From Deltaproteobacteria bacterium (lineage in GTDB: Bacteria; Myxococcota; Myxococcia; Myxococcales; 40CM-4-68-19), in assembly GCA_025358085.1 (NCBI GenBank), contig JANYKT010000015.1, positions 1 to 40,571 on the forward strand: a stretch of 40,571 nucleotides of DNA. Direction: 5' to 3'. The position numbers and the translations under genes were made by a program. The notes beneath the pieces were generated by a model that searched no databases, was not told the DNA's origin, and worked only from the letters and a program-made list of their open reading frames with translations. Numbering within the stretch: position 1 is the first letter of the stretch; every line of letters begins with the position of its first letter. Below are positions 1 to 8,994 of this stretch, piece after piece.

Positions 1-638
1 GCGAGATCATGGCCGTCGTGCGCCAATGCCGAGGTGCGGACGCCGACTTGTGGCTGCCGCGCCGGCGCCTCGGCGTCGGTGCGGAACGCATGATAAAAGC
101 GCCAGCCCAGGAGGCGGACGCGCAGCTCGGACAAGAGCGGAAAGCGCTGCGGCTCGACGATCTGGGCCAGCACTGACTCGCCGCCCCATAACTTGAATGG
201 AAACGAAGTGCGCTTGCCGTCCTCGTCCCGCGCAAAAGCGGTACTGGCAGCACGCTCGGCGACCAGGTGGCGCTTGCCCGCATCGCGAACCCAGAGCCGC
301 TCCTCCTTGACGTCCGGGTCCAGTTCGAAGGGTCCCTGGGGCGGCGGCATCAAGCCCACCTGCAGTTCATAGGCGAGATCCTCTAAATCAATTTCCAGCT
401 CGATTCGGTGGCTCTCCTGCTTGCGCCGCGGGCCCGCCCAGAGCGCCGAGGGCAACCCGCCTTCCGCAGCGAGCGCGGTCGCGAGCGTGCCTTGCGCCGC
501 GCTGCTGATCAGCTGGAGAGCGCGATAGAGATTGGTCTTGCCCGCGCCATTCGCGCCAACGACGACGGTGAGCTGCGAGAGCGAAAGCCGGATCTGCCGC
601 AGCGATCGATATCCCGAGACGCGCAATTCCCGCAGCAT
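1..638 (-). CDS. AAA family ATPase, SMC/RecF-like (partial, C-terminus beyond the window)
   Basis: The minus strand encodes an N-terminus from an ATG at 636-638 that runs open to the window edge. It begins MLRELRVSGYRSL, followed by the Walker A motif GANGAGKTN near residue 28. This short strand-helix-strand lead into a P-loop is typical of stand-alone RecF/SMC-like predicted ATPases (COG4637 type). The Walker B motif and signature would lie outside the window. The start is 5 bases after the stop of the cNMP-binding gene, so it is the last visible gene of a transporter/cNMP/ATPase operon. The role is unknown; members of this group are often linked to DNA repair or phage defence, which cannot be tested here. 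Confidence 0.85.
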   Translation of the reverse strand, partial: MLRELRVSGYRSLRQIRLSLSQLTVVVGANGAGKTNLYRALQLISSAAQGTLATALAAEGGLPSALWAGPRRKQESHRIELEIDLEDLAYELQVGLMPPPQGPFELDPDVKEERLWVRDAGKRHLVAERAASTAFARDEDGKRTSFPFKLWGGESVLAQIVEPQRFPLLSELRVRLLGWRFYHAFRTDAEAPARQPQVGVRTSALAHDGHDL

Positions 639-643
639 TGAGC

Positions 644-1060
644 TTACTTCTTCGAAGTCTCGCGCAGCCGGCGCGTCAGCACTTTCATTACGCCCATGGC
701 GATCTCGGGCCGCTCGGAGAGAATGTCGCGGAAGTCGTCGCGGCCGATCTTCAGCAGCACCGCGTCTTCCACCACGGTGACGCTGGCCGAGCGCGGCTCG
801 CTGTCCAGCACCGCCATCTCGCCAAAGACATCGCGCAGGCCCAGCTGCGCCAGCTGTTTGTCGCCCTTGTGCACCTTCACCTTGCCTTCGACGATGAGGT
901 AGAGCGCGTCGCCGGGCTCGCCCTCGCCGAAGACGGAGTCGCCCTTGGCGAGCGGCTGCTCTTCGGCGATCTCGGCGATCTGCGCCAGCTCCTCGCTGGG
1001 CAGCGCGCGGAAGAGATCAATTGACTTGAGGAAGAGCACTTTTTCCACGGTCGTGATCAT
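644..1060 (-). CDS. Cyclic nucleotide-binding domain protein
   Basis: A 138-residue protein that is almost entirely one cNMP-binding beta-roll of the CAP/CRP superfamily. The phosphate-binding-cassette region is visible as FGEMAVLDSEPRSASV, with the glycine-rich GEPGDALYLIVEGKVKV turn before it. There is no DNA-binding helix-turn-helix, so it is not a CRP-type transcription factor. The start ATG overlaps the stop of the HEAT-repeat transporter gene by 4 bases (ATGA), implying translational coupling. Nucleotide transporters with HEAT repeats sometimes carry such a domain at their C-terminus, so this looks like the same module on a separate chain. It may sense a nucleotide and modulate the transporter (inference). 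An upstream in-frame extension to 1303 is rejected because it lies inside the transporter gene. Confidence 0.85.
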   Translation of the reverse strand: MITTVEKVLFLKSIDLFRALPSEELAQIAEIAEEQPLAKGDSVFGEGEPGDALYLIVEGKVKVHKGDKQLAQLGLRDVFGEMAVLDSEPRSASVTVVEDAVLLKIGRDDFRDILSERPEIAMGVMKVLTRRLRETSKK

Positions 1061-3930
1061 GCCGTCACCCTGCCCTTGGCGCCCGAGAGCGCGCGTACGG
1101 TGCGGCGAACGGAGGCGGCGGGATCGTTGGCAAGTGAGGCGAGCAGACCCTGCGCGACGGTGGGATCGATGCGCGCCAGGGCCAGCGCGGACGCCTCGCG
1201 CAGCGGCGCGGAGGTCGAGCGCAGCGCGGTCGTAAGCGCTGGAGCGAGCAGCTGGAGTGAAGGCCGGTCGAGCGCCCAGTGCACGCAGCAGGCCGCGACC
1301 CATTGCCCGGACTCGCCCCCCACCAGCGCTGAAATCAGCTCAGGCAGCGGCCGCGCGTCGGCCACCACCGCGTCGCTGCGGCGCTTGACCTCGTCGAGCG
1401 CGGCCATCAGCAGTCGCTTCCACGGTTCGGGCAGCGCGTTGTCCAGAACCTCGATGGCGTTGCCACGCGCCGCCGGTGATTCGGAGCGGAGGTTTTCGGC
1501 GACCACATCCAGATGCACTTCGGGCAGCAGCACCTCGAGCAGCAGCAGAGCTTGCAGGACGCGCGCGTCGCGCTCTTCTTCGAGCGAGAGGCCGAACAGC
1601 TCGGCCGGTGTCCGGGGCGCCTGCCCGGGGACGGGCACCGGGAGCTGCAGCTTCTTGAGCGCCGCGAGCGACAGGCGCGCGCCCGCCAGTTCAGCCTTCA
1701 CCGCGGCGTGGACGCGCGTCGTCTCGATGCCCAGCCCGCGCTGCCGGCGGGTCAGCCGTGTCAATGCGCGTCCCGCGCTCTTGCGGACCAGCGGCGAGCG
1801 CGAGGTGAGCCCGAGCACCAGCGACTCGCCGGCCTCGCGCGTGCCAAGCCGCTGCAGCACCAGCGCCACGCCGCGGCGGCAATCGACATTGGCACTCTCG
1901 TCCACCAGGATGGTCTGTAGCTGCGGCTCGATTCCGGGCCCGAATGCAGCCAGCGCGGAGGCGGCTTCCAGCACGGTCTCGCGGTGCTGGAATTGCTCGA
2001 CCAGGGCGGGCAGCAGCTCGGGCGTGCGCAGCTTGCCGGCGGCGGCGATGGCGCGGCGGCGAACCATTGGATCCGGATCGCGCAGGAAGGCGAGCAGCGG
2101 GCGATAGAATCCGCGCACGCCGATGTTGCCGAGCGCGTCGGCAGCGGCAGCGCGGTCGCGCGGATCCTTCGCCGCCAAGAGAGCCTTCAAGGTGTCGGCT
2201 GCGGCGAGCATTCCGTCGAGGCCCGCGTGGCGGATCAGCGCCACCGCCGCGGCCGCGCGCACCACTGCTTCGGGCGCGTTCGCGACTTCGAGGAAGGGAA
2301 GCACCTCGGGCAGCGCGGCGTCCTCCTCGACGGCGCAGACGGCGGAGAGGGCCGCGGCGCACACCTCGGGCACCGGATCTTTCAGCAGCTCGCGCATCTG
2401 CGGCAGGGCGGCGGTGAGCTTCTGCTCGCCCAGCTGGAAGACCGCCAGCGCACGGATGCGCGGGTCCTCGTTGCGGAGCAGCTCGCGCAGCTCGGGGCTG
2501 AAGTCGGCGGTGCCGGCGTGCTGCTGCACCAGCGTGAGCGCGTGCAGCGCGGTGGCGGGGTCGCTCTTGAGCGCTGCGCGCAGCGCTCGCAGGGTCGCCT
2601 CGTTGATTCCGGAGAAGCGCAGACTCGACAGGTCCAGGTGGCGGCGCTCGAGCGATTCAACCAGGCTGCGTACGTATTCGGCGCGCGCGCGCACGAGGAG
2701 CAGCACCCAGAGCCCGACCAGGAGCACCACCGCCAGCGTAAGGGGCCGGCTGCCGCCGCCGATTTCCTTATAGAAGAACAAGACGGCGCCGGTGAGGGCG
2801 ATGGCGGTGGGCTTGAGGATTCCGTCGATGAAGGCCTTGGCCCGGCCACGGACGTGCGGCTGTACCGGGACATAAAGCAGCTGCATTGAAGCGTCATTGA
2901 TGGTGTAACGGAAGATGGTATCCGAGCCTTTGGCCAGCGAACTGACGAACAGTCCCGGGTTGGGCATGGCGCCAGAAAAGAGCGAGCCGAAAGCGAGGCC
3001 GGCGGGCAGTGGCAGGAGCGACGCGAGGATGCCGTAGCGCTCGAGCACCCGGCCCGTGACCCAGATCTGCACCGCCAGCGCGATGCCGCCGCAGATGCCG
3101 TAGAAGCGACCGAAGTATCCGGCGAGCTCGTTCTGGTGCAGCACCGCCGCGGCCGCCAGCTTGAACTGGAAGTCCACGATGGTCACCGCCGCCGCGCTGA
3201 CCGCGCCGATGGCGGCCACGATGGTCAGGTGGCGATTGCTCAGGAAGGAAAGACCGGCGCGGGAGAGGATGGGGGCCTTGCGCGGCTTCGCGCTCGACCG
3301 CTGGAACATCGGCACCGCGGTGGCGAGCTTTGCGCCGGCGTTGGCGAGCACGCCACAGAGCAGCAGCTGGCCGACCATCAGCCAGAGCAAGTTGATGGCG
3401 CCGATCTGATTGGCATATTTGCCGACCAGCAAACCGAAGACGAGATTGGCCAAGGTCCCGCCGCCGCCGATGAGCCCGAACAGCCGCTTCGCTTCGCGCG
3501 CGTGAAAGACATCGTTCGCCATGGTCCAGAACTGGATCACGACGAGCGAGCCCATCGCTTCAACGAAGATATAGAGAGCCGGATAGATCCACTGGCCGGG
3601 GTTGTGGAGGTTGAAGATGGCCCAGAAGGCAGCGCAGAGCGCGGCCAGCATGAAGGCCGAGGCGGCGTTGAGCTTGCCGCGCGGGACGCGGTCGGCGACG
3701 CGCGAATAGAGGTAGCTCACCAGCACGATGGCGAGCGAGGAGAAGACGTACATTCCTGCGAGCCCTGTGGCTGGGCGATTGGCGAGATAGAGAGCGTCGC
3801 GTATCGAGCGGCCGACCACCACCGCACCGATTGCATTGCTGGCATACGCGGCCATCAACGCGACCCGGCGTTGCTCCCCGGGCCGGATGCGAAGCCCGGC
3901 TTCGAGTGCGCGTTCGAGCCTGGTGGCCAT
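1057..3930 (-). CDS. TLC/Npt-type nucleotide transporter fused to HEAT repeats
   Basis: A 957-residue protein in two halves. Residues about 20-430 form a polytopic membrane domain with roughly a dozen hydrophobic segments. It resembles the bacterial NTP/NDP exchange (TLC, Npt1/Npt2) family within the major facilitator fold, including a conserved early segment around GRSIRDALYLANRP. Residues about 445-950 are soluble and alanine/leucine-rich, made of repeated helical pairs of HEAT type (for example DPRIRALAVFQLG, DPVPEVCAAALSAV, DPDPMVRRRAIAAAGKL). The HEAT solenoid probably lies in the cytoplasm as a scaffold. The gene is followed with a 4-base overlap by a separate cNMP-binding protein. True substrate exchange has been shown mostly for intracellular bacteria and plastids, so ATP/ADP exchange here is uncertain. 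Confidence 0.8.
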   Translation of the reverse strand: MATRLERALEAGLRIRPGEQRRVALMAAYASNAIGAVVVGRSIRDALYLANRPATGLAGMYVFSSLAIVLVSYLYSRVADRVPRGKLNAASAFMLAALCAAFWAIFNLHNPGQWIYPALYIFVEAMGSLVVIQFWTMANDVFHAREAKRLFGLIGGGGTLANLVFGLLVGKYANQIGAINLLWLMVGQLLLCGVLANAGAKLATAVPMFQRSSAKPRKAPILSRAGLSFLSNRHLTIVAAIGAVSAAAVTIVDFQFKLAAAAVLHQNELAGYFGRFYGICGGIALAVQIWVTGRVLERYGILASLLPLPAGLAFGSLFSGAMPNPGLFVSSLAKGSDTIFRYTINDASMQLLYVPVQPHVRGRAKAFIDGILKPTAIALTGAVLFFYKEIGGGSRPLTLAVVLLVGLWVLLLVRARAEYVRSLVESLERRHLDLSSLRFSGINEATLRALRAALKSDPATALHALTLVQQHAGTADFSPELRELLRNEDPRIRALAVFQLGEQKLTAALPQMRELLKDPVPEVCAAALSAVCAVEEDAALPEVLPFLEVANAPEAVVRAAAAVALIRHAGLDGMLAAADTLKALLAAKDPRDRAAAADALGNIGVRGFYRPLLAFLRDPDPMVRRRAIAAAGKLRTPELLPALVEQFQHRETVLEAASALAAFGPGIEPQLQTILVDESANVDCRRGVALVLQRLGTREAGESLVLGLTSRSPLVRKSAGRALTRLTRRQRGLGIETTRVHAAVKAELAGARLSLAALKKLQLPVPVPGQAPRTPAELFGLSLEEERDARVLQALLLLEVLLPEVHLDVVAENLRSESPAARGNAIEVLDNALPEPWKRLLMAALDEVKRRSDAVVADARPLPELISALVGGESGQWVAACCVHWALDRPSLQLLAPALTTALRSTSAPLREASALALARIDPTVAQGLLASLANDPAASVRRTVRALSGAKGRVTA

Positions 3931-4097
3931 GAGTACGCGACACTACACGGCGCGCCGCTTCGTGCGCCAGCGGGAAGCAGAGGGCAGGACCTGTATCGAG
4001 TTGGAGGAGCAGGCCGCTTGGTGTGAGGCGCCCGGCCCAGGGCCGTGCGCAGGTGAGGGGGCAGCCTGACGATTGCGGGGCTGGCCTCTCGACAGTG

Positions 4098-7007
4098 TCA
4101 GAAGACGCCGCCCAGCGCGGCGTAGCAGTCGATGATGGCGAGACTGCTGTTCTCCAGGCCGCGCGCGCAGCCCACGCGCAAGTCGGTGGGGAGGATATAG
4201 CCGAGCACGACTTCCGCGCGGAGTTCGGCACCGGCGCCCGCGTGGATCTTGAAGTCGTGCTTTCCGGGCGTGAAGGCATCGCCGATATCGCTGAAGACCG
4301 CGCCGTGCAGGCGCCGCAGGAATACGGGCAGCGTATAAACGCCTGCCTCGATATCAAGGATGGGGAATCGATACTCAATCGCTCCCAACTCATATGCTTC
4401 GCCGCCGAAGGCGTCTTGCACGAACCCCCGCAGGATGCGAACGGGCGCGTTCGCGGGATTGAGCACCGCGGTGATGGGGCTGCCGAGATCGAAGCCGCCC
4501 AGATAGAAGAGGTGGCGATCGGAGAGATCGCCGCGAGCCAGGCCGCCCGAGAGCCGCACGGCGAGCGCATGGTGCAACGGGCGGCCGTTCAGCGTCCACG
4601 GCATCGCAAAGTAATGTGAATAGGAGGAAGAGACCTGTTGAAAGCGGAAGCTGCTGCCGATGGCCGGGTCCGACAGGCGCAACGTGAGCGAGAAGCGCTG
4701 CCCCTCTTCCCGCGAGATGCTGTTCACGAACCGATGCGTATCTGAATATGCGTATTGCAGCGTGGCCGCGGCGAGCAGTCCTTCGCGCACCGCCGCCTGG
4801 GCCGGATTCGCATTCACTGCCAGGCTCGTGAGTGAGTAATTGGTCGCAATGGATTGCGACTGCTCGACCTGGGTAAAGGGAAAGAACGCGGCAACGGACC
4901 CGGAGACGGCGCGCTCGGTGTAGCCGCGCCCGTCGATGGAAGTGGAATTGTTCAGGTCGCGCGAGGTGGTGAAAGTCAGCTCCGGATACAAGGATCGATT
5001 GATATAGGCGATATCCCAACCAGGCATCCTGCTTCCCAGGCCGTACCAGGCGGTGGCCGCGTATTCGTGGCGGCCGATGGCGTCGTACCCGCCGGTCAGC
5101 GCGCCCAGCGTGGCCCCGCCGGCATCGCTGGCCGCGAACGGGAGCCAGAAATGCGGCCTCAAGGTCGGCCAGGCTTCATAAGCGCGCACCGGATAGATCT
5201 CTTCCGGCGGAAGCTCGCTGACCTTGGGACGCTCATCGGCGACTGGCTCCGCGGTCGTCTCATCCAGCCGCTTCCAGCTATCGGGCAGGAGCGCCATGCG
5301 GCCCAGGTCGTAGCCGCGCGAGCTGTAGGTCACCAGCGCGAGTTGCGTGCCGTCCGGCGAGGGCGCGGGGTCGAAGGCGCCAGTGACGACATTGGTCACT
5401 TGCAGCAATGCGCCGTCGGAGATCCGCCAGGCATAGACGTTGTAGACGCCGCTGCGATCGCTGCTGAAGAGGAGGTATCGGCCGTCGGCGGTCCAGGCCG
5501 GATCGCGATCGATGGCGCGGTCGTGCGTGACGTCGGCGATGGGCCCGCCGTCGCGCGGCAAGAGGCGCAGGTCCCACGAGCCCTCGCGGTGGTGCAGGAA
5601 GGCAATTTGATTGCCCGATGGCGAATAGCGAGGTCCGCCCACCGGCTCGCCGTCTGGATCTTCGAAGAGCACGCGCGGCTCGTGAGCGCCCGGTGCCAAT
5701 TCGGCAATCGCAGTGCGGCCGCCAGGTCTGCGCCAGAGGAAGACCAGAGAGCCGTCGGCAGCCACGTCCTGCTCTCGCGCGCGCAGGCCTCGCGTCAGGC
5801 GGGTCGTCGCCAAGGTCGCGGGATCGATCCGGTAAAGGTCCTGCAGGGCCTCATACTCCTGGTAGATCTCGACGCCCGCATAGACGATACGGCCCTGCGC
5901 ATCGACCGCGAGGGTATCGTCGCCATAGGAATCGGCATAGAGCACCTGGATGCGCCGGTCTGTTGCCCGGGTGGGGCCCTGCTGGTGCGCGAGCGCGTCG
6001 CAGCAGCGACCGGGCTCGAGCGCGCGAATCTCCGGAAGCCGGTCCGGCCCTGAGTTTGTGTAATAGAGCGTCTTTGAATCGGGGCTCCAGCGCGGCGTGC
6101 GCAGCCACTCGCCCAGGCGGGTCAGCGGCTCGATGCGAGACTCGCCAGCCTCCTTGACTGCCCGCGCAACCGCCAGCGCTCGCGCATATTCAACGTTGCC
6201 ATATTCCTTATAGAGGTCGAGCCAGGTCTCCCCCAGCACCCGGTCGGCGCTGATGTTCATCCCCAGCGGAACGGCGCGTCCGCCGAAGTCGTGGGAGATA
6301 TCGCGCAGGGCGCCCAGCCCGTATTCGCCCGCGACCCAATCCAGGAAGTGGCCGCCGACGGTGTATTGACCGAACCCCCGCGGCCACTGCAACGGCGAAT
6401 TGGACAGCTGGTCGATGCGCCACCACTTGCCTTCCAACACCTGCGCGCGCAGCTGCATCTGCTCTTGCGAGCTGCGGTCGCGCCCGGCGCCACTGACCTC
6501 GCTCTCGGCAAAGACAGCCATGCCCTCGATGAACCAGGTCGGCTGGCCACCGTTGGGGATCCAGAGCTTTCCAAAAATCCCGTTGGTGACGTCGGGCAGT
6601 CCAAGGACGGTATCGAGGTGCAGGATATGAGTGTATTCGTGCGAAATCAGCTCGGAGACATTGTCGTCGAAGTCATTCAGGGTCGATCGCGAGTCGGGCG
6701 GCGCGGCATAAGCATGAATGAGATTGTAGAGCAGCGGCGTGGCGTTGCCGTTGGAGAAATCGGTGTCGTCTTCGACCACGAGCTGCGTGCGCTCGCGGGG
6801 CTCGTGGTCCAGCAACGGAGTCAGCCTTCGATGCGCTTCTTCCGCGGTGCGGGCGAACTTCTGCGCCAGCTTGAATTGCCCCTGGTGATAATGGACCTCG
6901 AAATGGGGAGTATCAATCGTTTCCCAGACGAAGCGCGGATCGATCGCCAGCGCCGGCCGGCTGAGAACGCCGAGCAGGGCGAGCACGAAGACAGAACGGG
7001 AAATCAC
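4098..7007 (-). CDS. Secreted peptidase-like/beta-propeller/Omp85-barrel protein
   Basis: A 969-residue protein, if started at a GTG (5005-style numbering aside, bases 7005-7007) that overlaps the upstream hydrolase stop as GTGA. This start puts a clean Sec signal peptide (VFVLALLGVL...ALA) at residues 5-21; the longer open frame adds an arginine-rich non-signal stretch. A gluzincin-like peptidase site follows: HEYTH at 123-127 and the downstream E161 in WFIEGMAVFAE. The middle carries TolB-like propeller repeats (YSPSGNQIAFL, WTADGRYLLFSSDRSG, PSPDGTQLALV). The C-terminal third looks like an Omp85/BamA-type barrel, with an LRGF element followed by EYRFPI and a terminal aromatic residue. The likely location is the outer membrane with the protease and propeller as a soluble domain. 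The substrate is unknown. Confidence 0.8.
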   Translation of the reverse strand: MISRSVFVLALLGVLSRPALAIDPRFVWETIDTPHFEVHYHQGQFKLAQKFARTAEEAHRRLTPLLDHEPRERTQLVVEDDTDFSNGNATPLLYNLIHAYAAPPDSRSTLNDFDDNVSELISHEYTHILHLDTVLGLPDVTNGIFGKLWIPNGGQPTWFIEGMAVFAESEVSGAGRDRSSQEQMQLRAQVLEGKWWRIDQLSNSPLQWPRGFGQYTVGGHFLDWVAGEYGLGALRDISHDFGGRAVPLGMNISADRVLGETWLDLYKEYGNVEYARALAVARAVKEAGESRIEPLTRLGEWLRTPRWSPDSKTLYYTNSGPDRLPEIRALEPGRCCDALAHQQGPTRATDRRIQVLYADSYGDDTLAVDAQGRIVYAGVEIYQEYEALQDLYRIDPATLATTRLTRGLRAREQDVAADGSLVFLWRRPGGRTAIAELAPGAHEPRVLFEDPDGEPVGGPRYSPSGNQIAFLHHREGSWDLRLLPRDGGPIADVTHDRAIDRDPAWTADGRYLLFSSDRSGVYNVYAWRISDGALLQVTNVVTGAFDPAPSPDGTQLALVTYSSRGYDLGRMALLPDSWKRLDETTAEPVADERPKVSELPPEEIYPVRAYEAWPTLRPHFWLPFAASDAGGATLGALTGGYDAIGRHEYAATAWYGLGSRMPGWDIAYINRSLYPELTFTTSRDLNNSTSIDGRGYTERAVSGSVAAFFPFTQVEQSQSIATNYSLTSLAVNANPAQAAVREGLLAAATLQYAYSDTHRFVNSISREEGQRFSLTLRLSDPAIGSSFRFQQVSSSYSHYFAMPWTLNGRPLHHALAVRLSGGLARGDLSDRHLFYLGGFDLGSPITAVLNPANAPVRILRGFVQDAFGGEAYELGAIEYRFPILDIEAGVYTLPVFLRRLHGAVFSDIGDAFTPGKHDFKIHAGAGAELRAEVVLGYILPTDLRVGCARGLENSSLAIIDCYAALGGVF

Positions 7008-7957
7008 GCGGACTTGAGCGCCCGCGCAGCGCGGAGCGGGGAGAGCCACTTCTCGAGCCGCAGCGCAATCAGCTCGGGCTGCTCGATGAGCGCGACGTGA
7101 GTGCCGCCAGGGACGGTGAGCATCTCCGAGCCTGGGATGCGGTCGTGCAGTTGTTCGGAGAGCCAATAGGGAGTGAAGGTGTCGTGTGTTCCGGCGACAA
7201 TCAGGGTGGGCACGCGGATGTCGGGGAGGTGGTCCCAGGCCGTGTGCTCACTTGCGTTCTTGAGCATGCCCAGGAACAAGCGCGGATCCATTCCGGAGAG
7301 GTGGGTGAAGTAAGGCGTGAAATCCTCGCGGTGGACCAGCTTGCCATTCACCTCCAGGTGCGTCGCGAGCTGGTAGGCAAGCTCGCCGCCGCTGGCCAGG
7401 CGCCAAAGCAGGCTCATCGCCGCCGGCCACCGCTCGGCAGCATTGAAAAACGAGGGAAAGATGGTCTTCAACGCTTTTGAATCGTGGAAGGTGTCGAGTG
7501 GTAACCCGTAGCTGCCACAGATGAGCACCAGTCCGGCCACGTCTTCGGGGTGGCGACGGTGATACTCGAGCGCCACCTGCACTCCCATCGAGTGCCCAAG
7601 GAAGATGCCATTCGAGGTGCGCGTCGCGTGCAGCACAGCCTGCAAGTCGGAGCAGATGTCGTCGAAGCCGATGCGGGCGCGGTCGGTGGGGATGCCGCTG
7701 CGGCCATGCCCACGATAATGCCAGCGCACGATGCGGTGGCGGTGCGCAAAGTCACGGACCAGGTACTTCCAGGCGAAGCCGTCGCAGCCGATGCCGTCAT
7801 TGCAGACTAGTGTGGGGCTGCCCTCGCCGATGGCGGACCAGTGGATGCGCGTGCCGTCCGCGCCCTCGGTGAAGCCTTCGGTCAGGCTCATGGAGCCGCT
7901 GTCGCCGAGGCTCCTGGTGACACTTTCGTTGGTGACGCCGTGCACGGGGCTGCTCAT
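7004..7957 (-). CDS. Alpha/beta hydrolase
   Basis: A 317-residue single-domain hydrolase with the full triad visible: nucleophile elbow GHSMG with Ser123, acid Asp259 in AGTHDTFTP and His287 in GGTHVALIE. The oxyanion-hole strand and HYRGHGRSG loop are also normal. There is no signal peptide, so it should be cytoplasmic. It is the first gene of a minus-strand pair, overlapping the large Omp85-barrel protein by 4 bases, and is divergent from the cation efflux gene across 65 bases. The substrate cannot be told from sequence; esters, lactones or C-C bonds are all possible in this fold. The N-terminal 20 residues are poorly conserved-looking, and an internal ATG at residue 23 is an alternative start. 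Confidence 0.88.
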   Translation of the reverse strand: MSSPVHGVTNESVTRSLGDSGSMSLTEGFTEGADGTRIHWSAIGEGSPTLVCNDGIGCDGFAWKYLVRDFAHRHRIVRWHYRGHGRSGIPTDRARIGFDDICSDLQAVLHATRTSNGIFLGHSMGVQVALEYHRRHPEDVAGLVLICGSYGLPLDTFHDSKALKTIFPSFFNAAERWPAAMSLLWRLASGGELAYQLATHLEVNGKLVHREDFTPYFTHLSGMDPRLFLGMLKNASEHTAWDHLPDIRVPTLIVAGTHDTFTPYWLSEQLHDRIPGSEMLTVPGGTHVALIEQPELIALRLEKWLSPLRAARALKSA

Positions 7958-8022
7958 CGCGAAATCCTAGCTCAAGTGACCGGTGGAAGCTCGCGCGCCG
8001 AGCGGTTAGACTCCTCTGCGCG

Positions 8023-8994
8023 ATGACAGTCCACGAGCACGAACACGAGCACGGCCATGGCCAACCCCAGAAGGATGGGCACGCCCATGGCTTGCGCCGC
8101 GCGAGCGCCGGCCCTGCGCGCGAGGGCGAAGCGCGGCGACTCGCCCTCACGCTCGCTCTCGCCATCGTCGCCATGCTCGTGGAAGGCATCGGCGGCTGGA
8201 TGTCGAACAGCCTGGCCCTCCTCTCCGACGCCGGACACATGTTGGCCGACGCGGGGGCCATCGCGCTCTCGCTCTTTGCGCTGCGCGTGGCCACGCGGCC
8301 CGCCGACGCGCGACGTACCTACGGCTACTACCGGCTCGAGATTTTGGCCGCTCTCTTTAATGGAGCGCTGCTGATTGCCATTGCTGGCGGCATCGCCATC
8401 GAAGCGTACCAGCGGCTGCTGCACCCCGAGCCGGTGCAGGTCCGCATGGTGGTGGGCCTCGCGCTCACCGGCGTCGTGCTGAATGGACTCGGCATGTGGC
8501 TGACGCATACCGGGCCGGGCGCCTCGATGAATCTGCGCGCAACTTTCCTGCACCTCGCGGGAGATCTATTGAACTCGGTCGGCGTGCTCGCCTCGGCGGC
8601 GCTGATCGGGCTCACCGGGCAGCTCGCCGTCGACCCCCTGGTCAGCTTCCTGATCGCGGCCACCATCGTCTGGAGCGCCATCCGCCTGTGCCGCGAGGCG
8701 GTCGACGTGCTGCTCGAAGGCGTGCCTTCGCATCTGGAAGTCGGCGACATCGGCGGCGCGCTCGGCAAGGTGTCGGGCGTCGCGGCCGTCCACGATCTGC
8801 ACGTCTGGACCATTACCTCCGGATTAATAGCGCTCTCCTGTCATATCGTCGTCGTCTGCGACGGCCCCGGCTGCCGCAGCCACGATCAGATACTTACCGA
8901 CGCCAAAGCAGTCTTGAGAGCGCGCTTTCAAATCGAGCACACGACGATTCAATTCGAGAGCGAAAGCTTTCGCCACGACGAGGCCGTGCACTGA
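8023..8994 (+). CDS. Cation diffusion facilitator (CzcD-like Zn/Co/Cd efflux)
   Basis: A 323-residue inner-membrane proton/metal antiporter. The His-rich N-terminus (HEHEHEHGHG) is typical for metal loading. Six transmembrane segments follow, and both metal-site motifs of the transport site are visible: SDAGHMLADA (His72, Asp76) in TM2 and HLAGDLLNS in TM5. The HxxxD/HxxxD pair fits the Zn-type CDF subgroup. A C-terminal ferredoxin-like cytoplasmic domain starts near VAAVHDLHVWTI. It exports divalent metal from the cytoplasm. The stop overlaps the next open frame by 4 bases (CTGA). No metal-responsive operator was recognised in the short divergent region upstream. Confidence 0.93.
   Translation: MTVHEHEHEHGHGQPQKDGHAHGLRRASAGPAREGEARRLALTLALAIVAMLVEGIGGWMSNSLALLSDAGHMLADAGAIALSLFALRVATRPADARRTYGYYRLEILAALFNGALLIAIAGGIAIEAYQRLLHPEPVQVRMVVGLALTGVVLNGLGMWLTHTGPGASMNLRATFLHLAGDLLNSVGVLASAALIGLTGQLAVDPLVSFLIAATIVWSAIRLCREAVDVLLEGVPSHLEVGDIGGALGKVSGVAAVHDLHVWTITSGLIALSCHIVVVCDGPGCRSHDQILTDAKAVLRARFQIEHTTIQFESESFRHDEAVH

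Noticed and set aside
1984-2889. 301-codon plus-strand frame over the HEAT repeats
   Set aside because: Antisense to a gene with clear repeats and membrane segments; low-complexity Arg/Gln/His composition.
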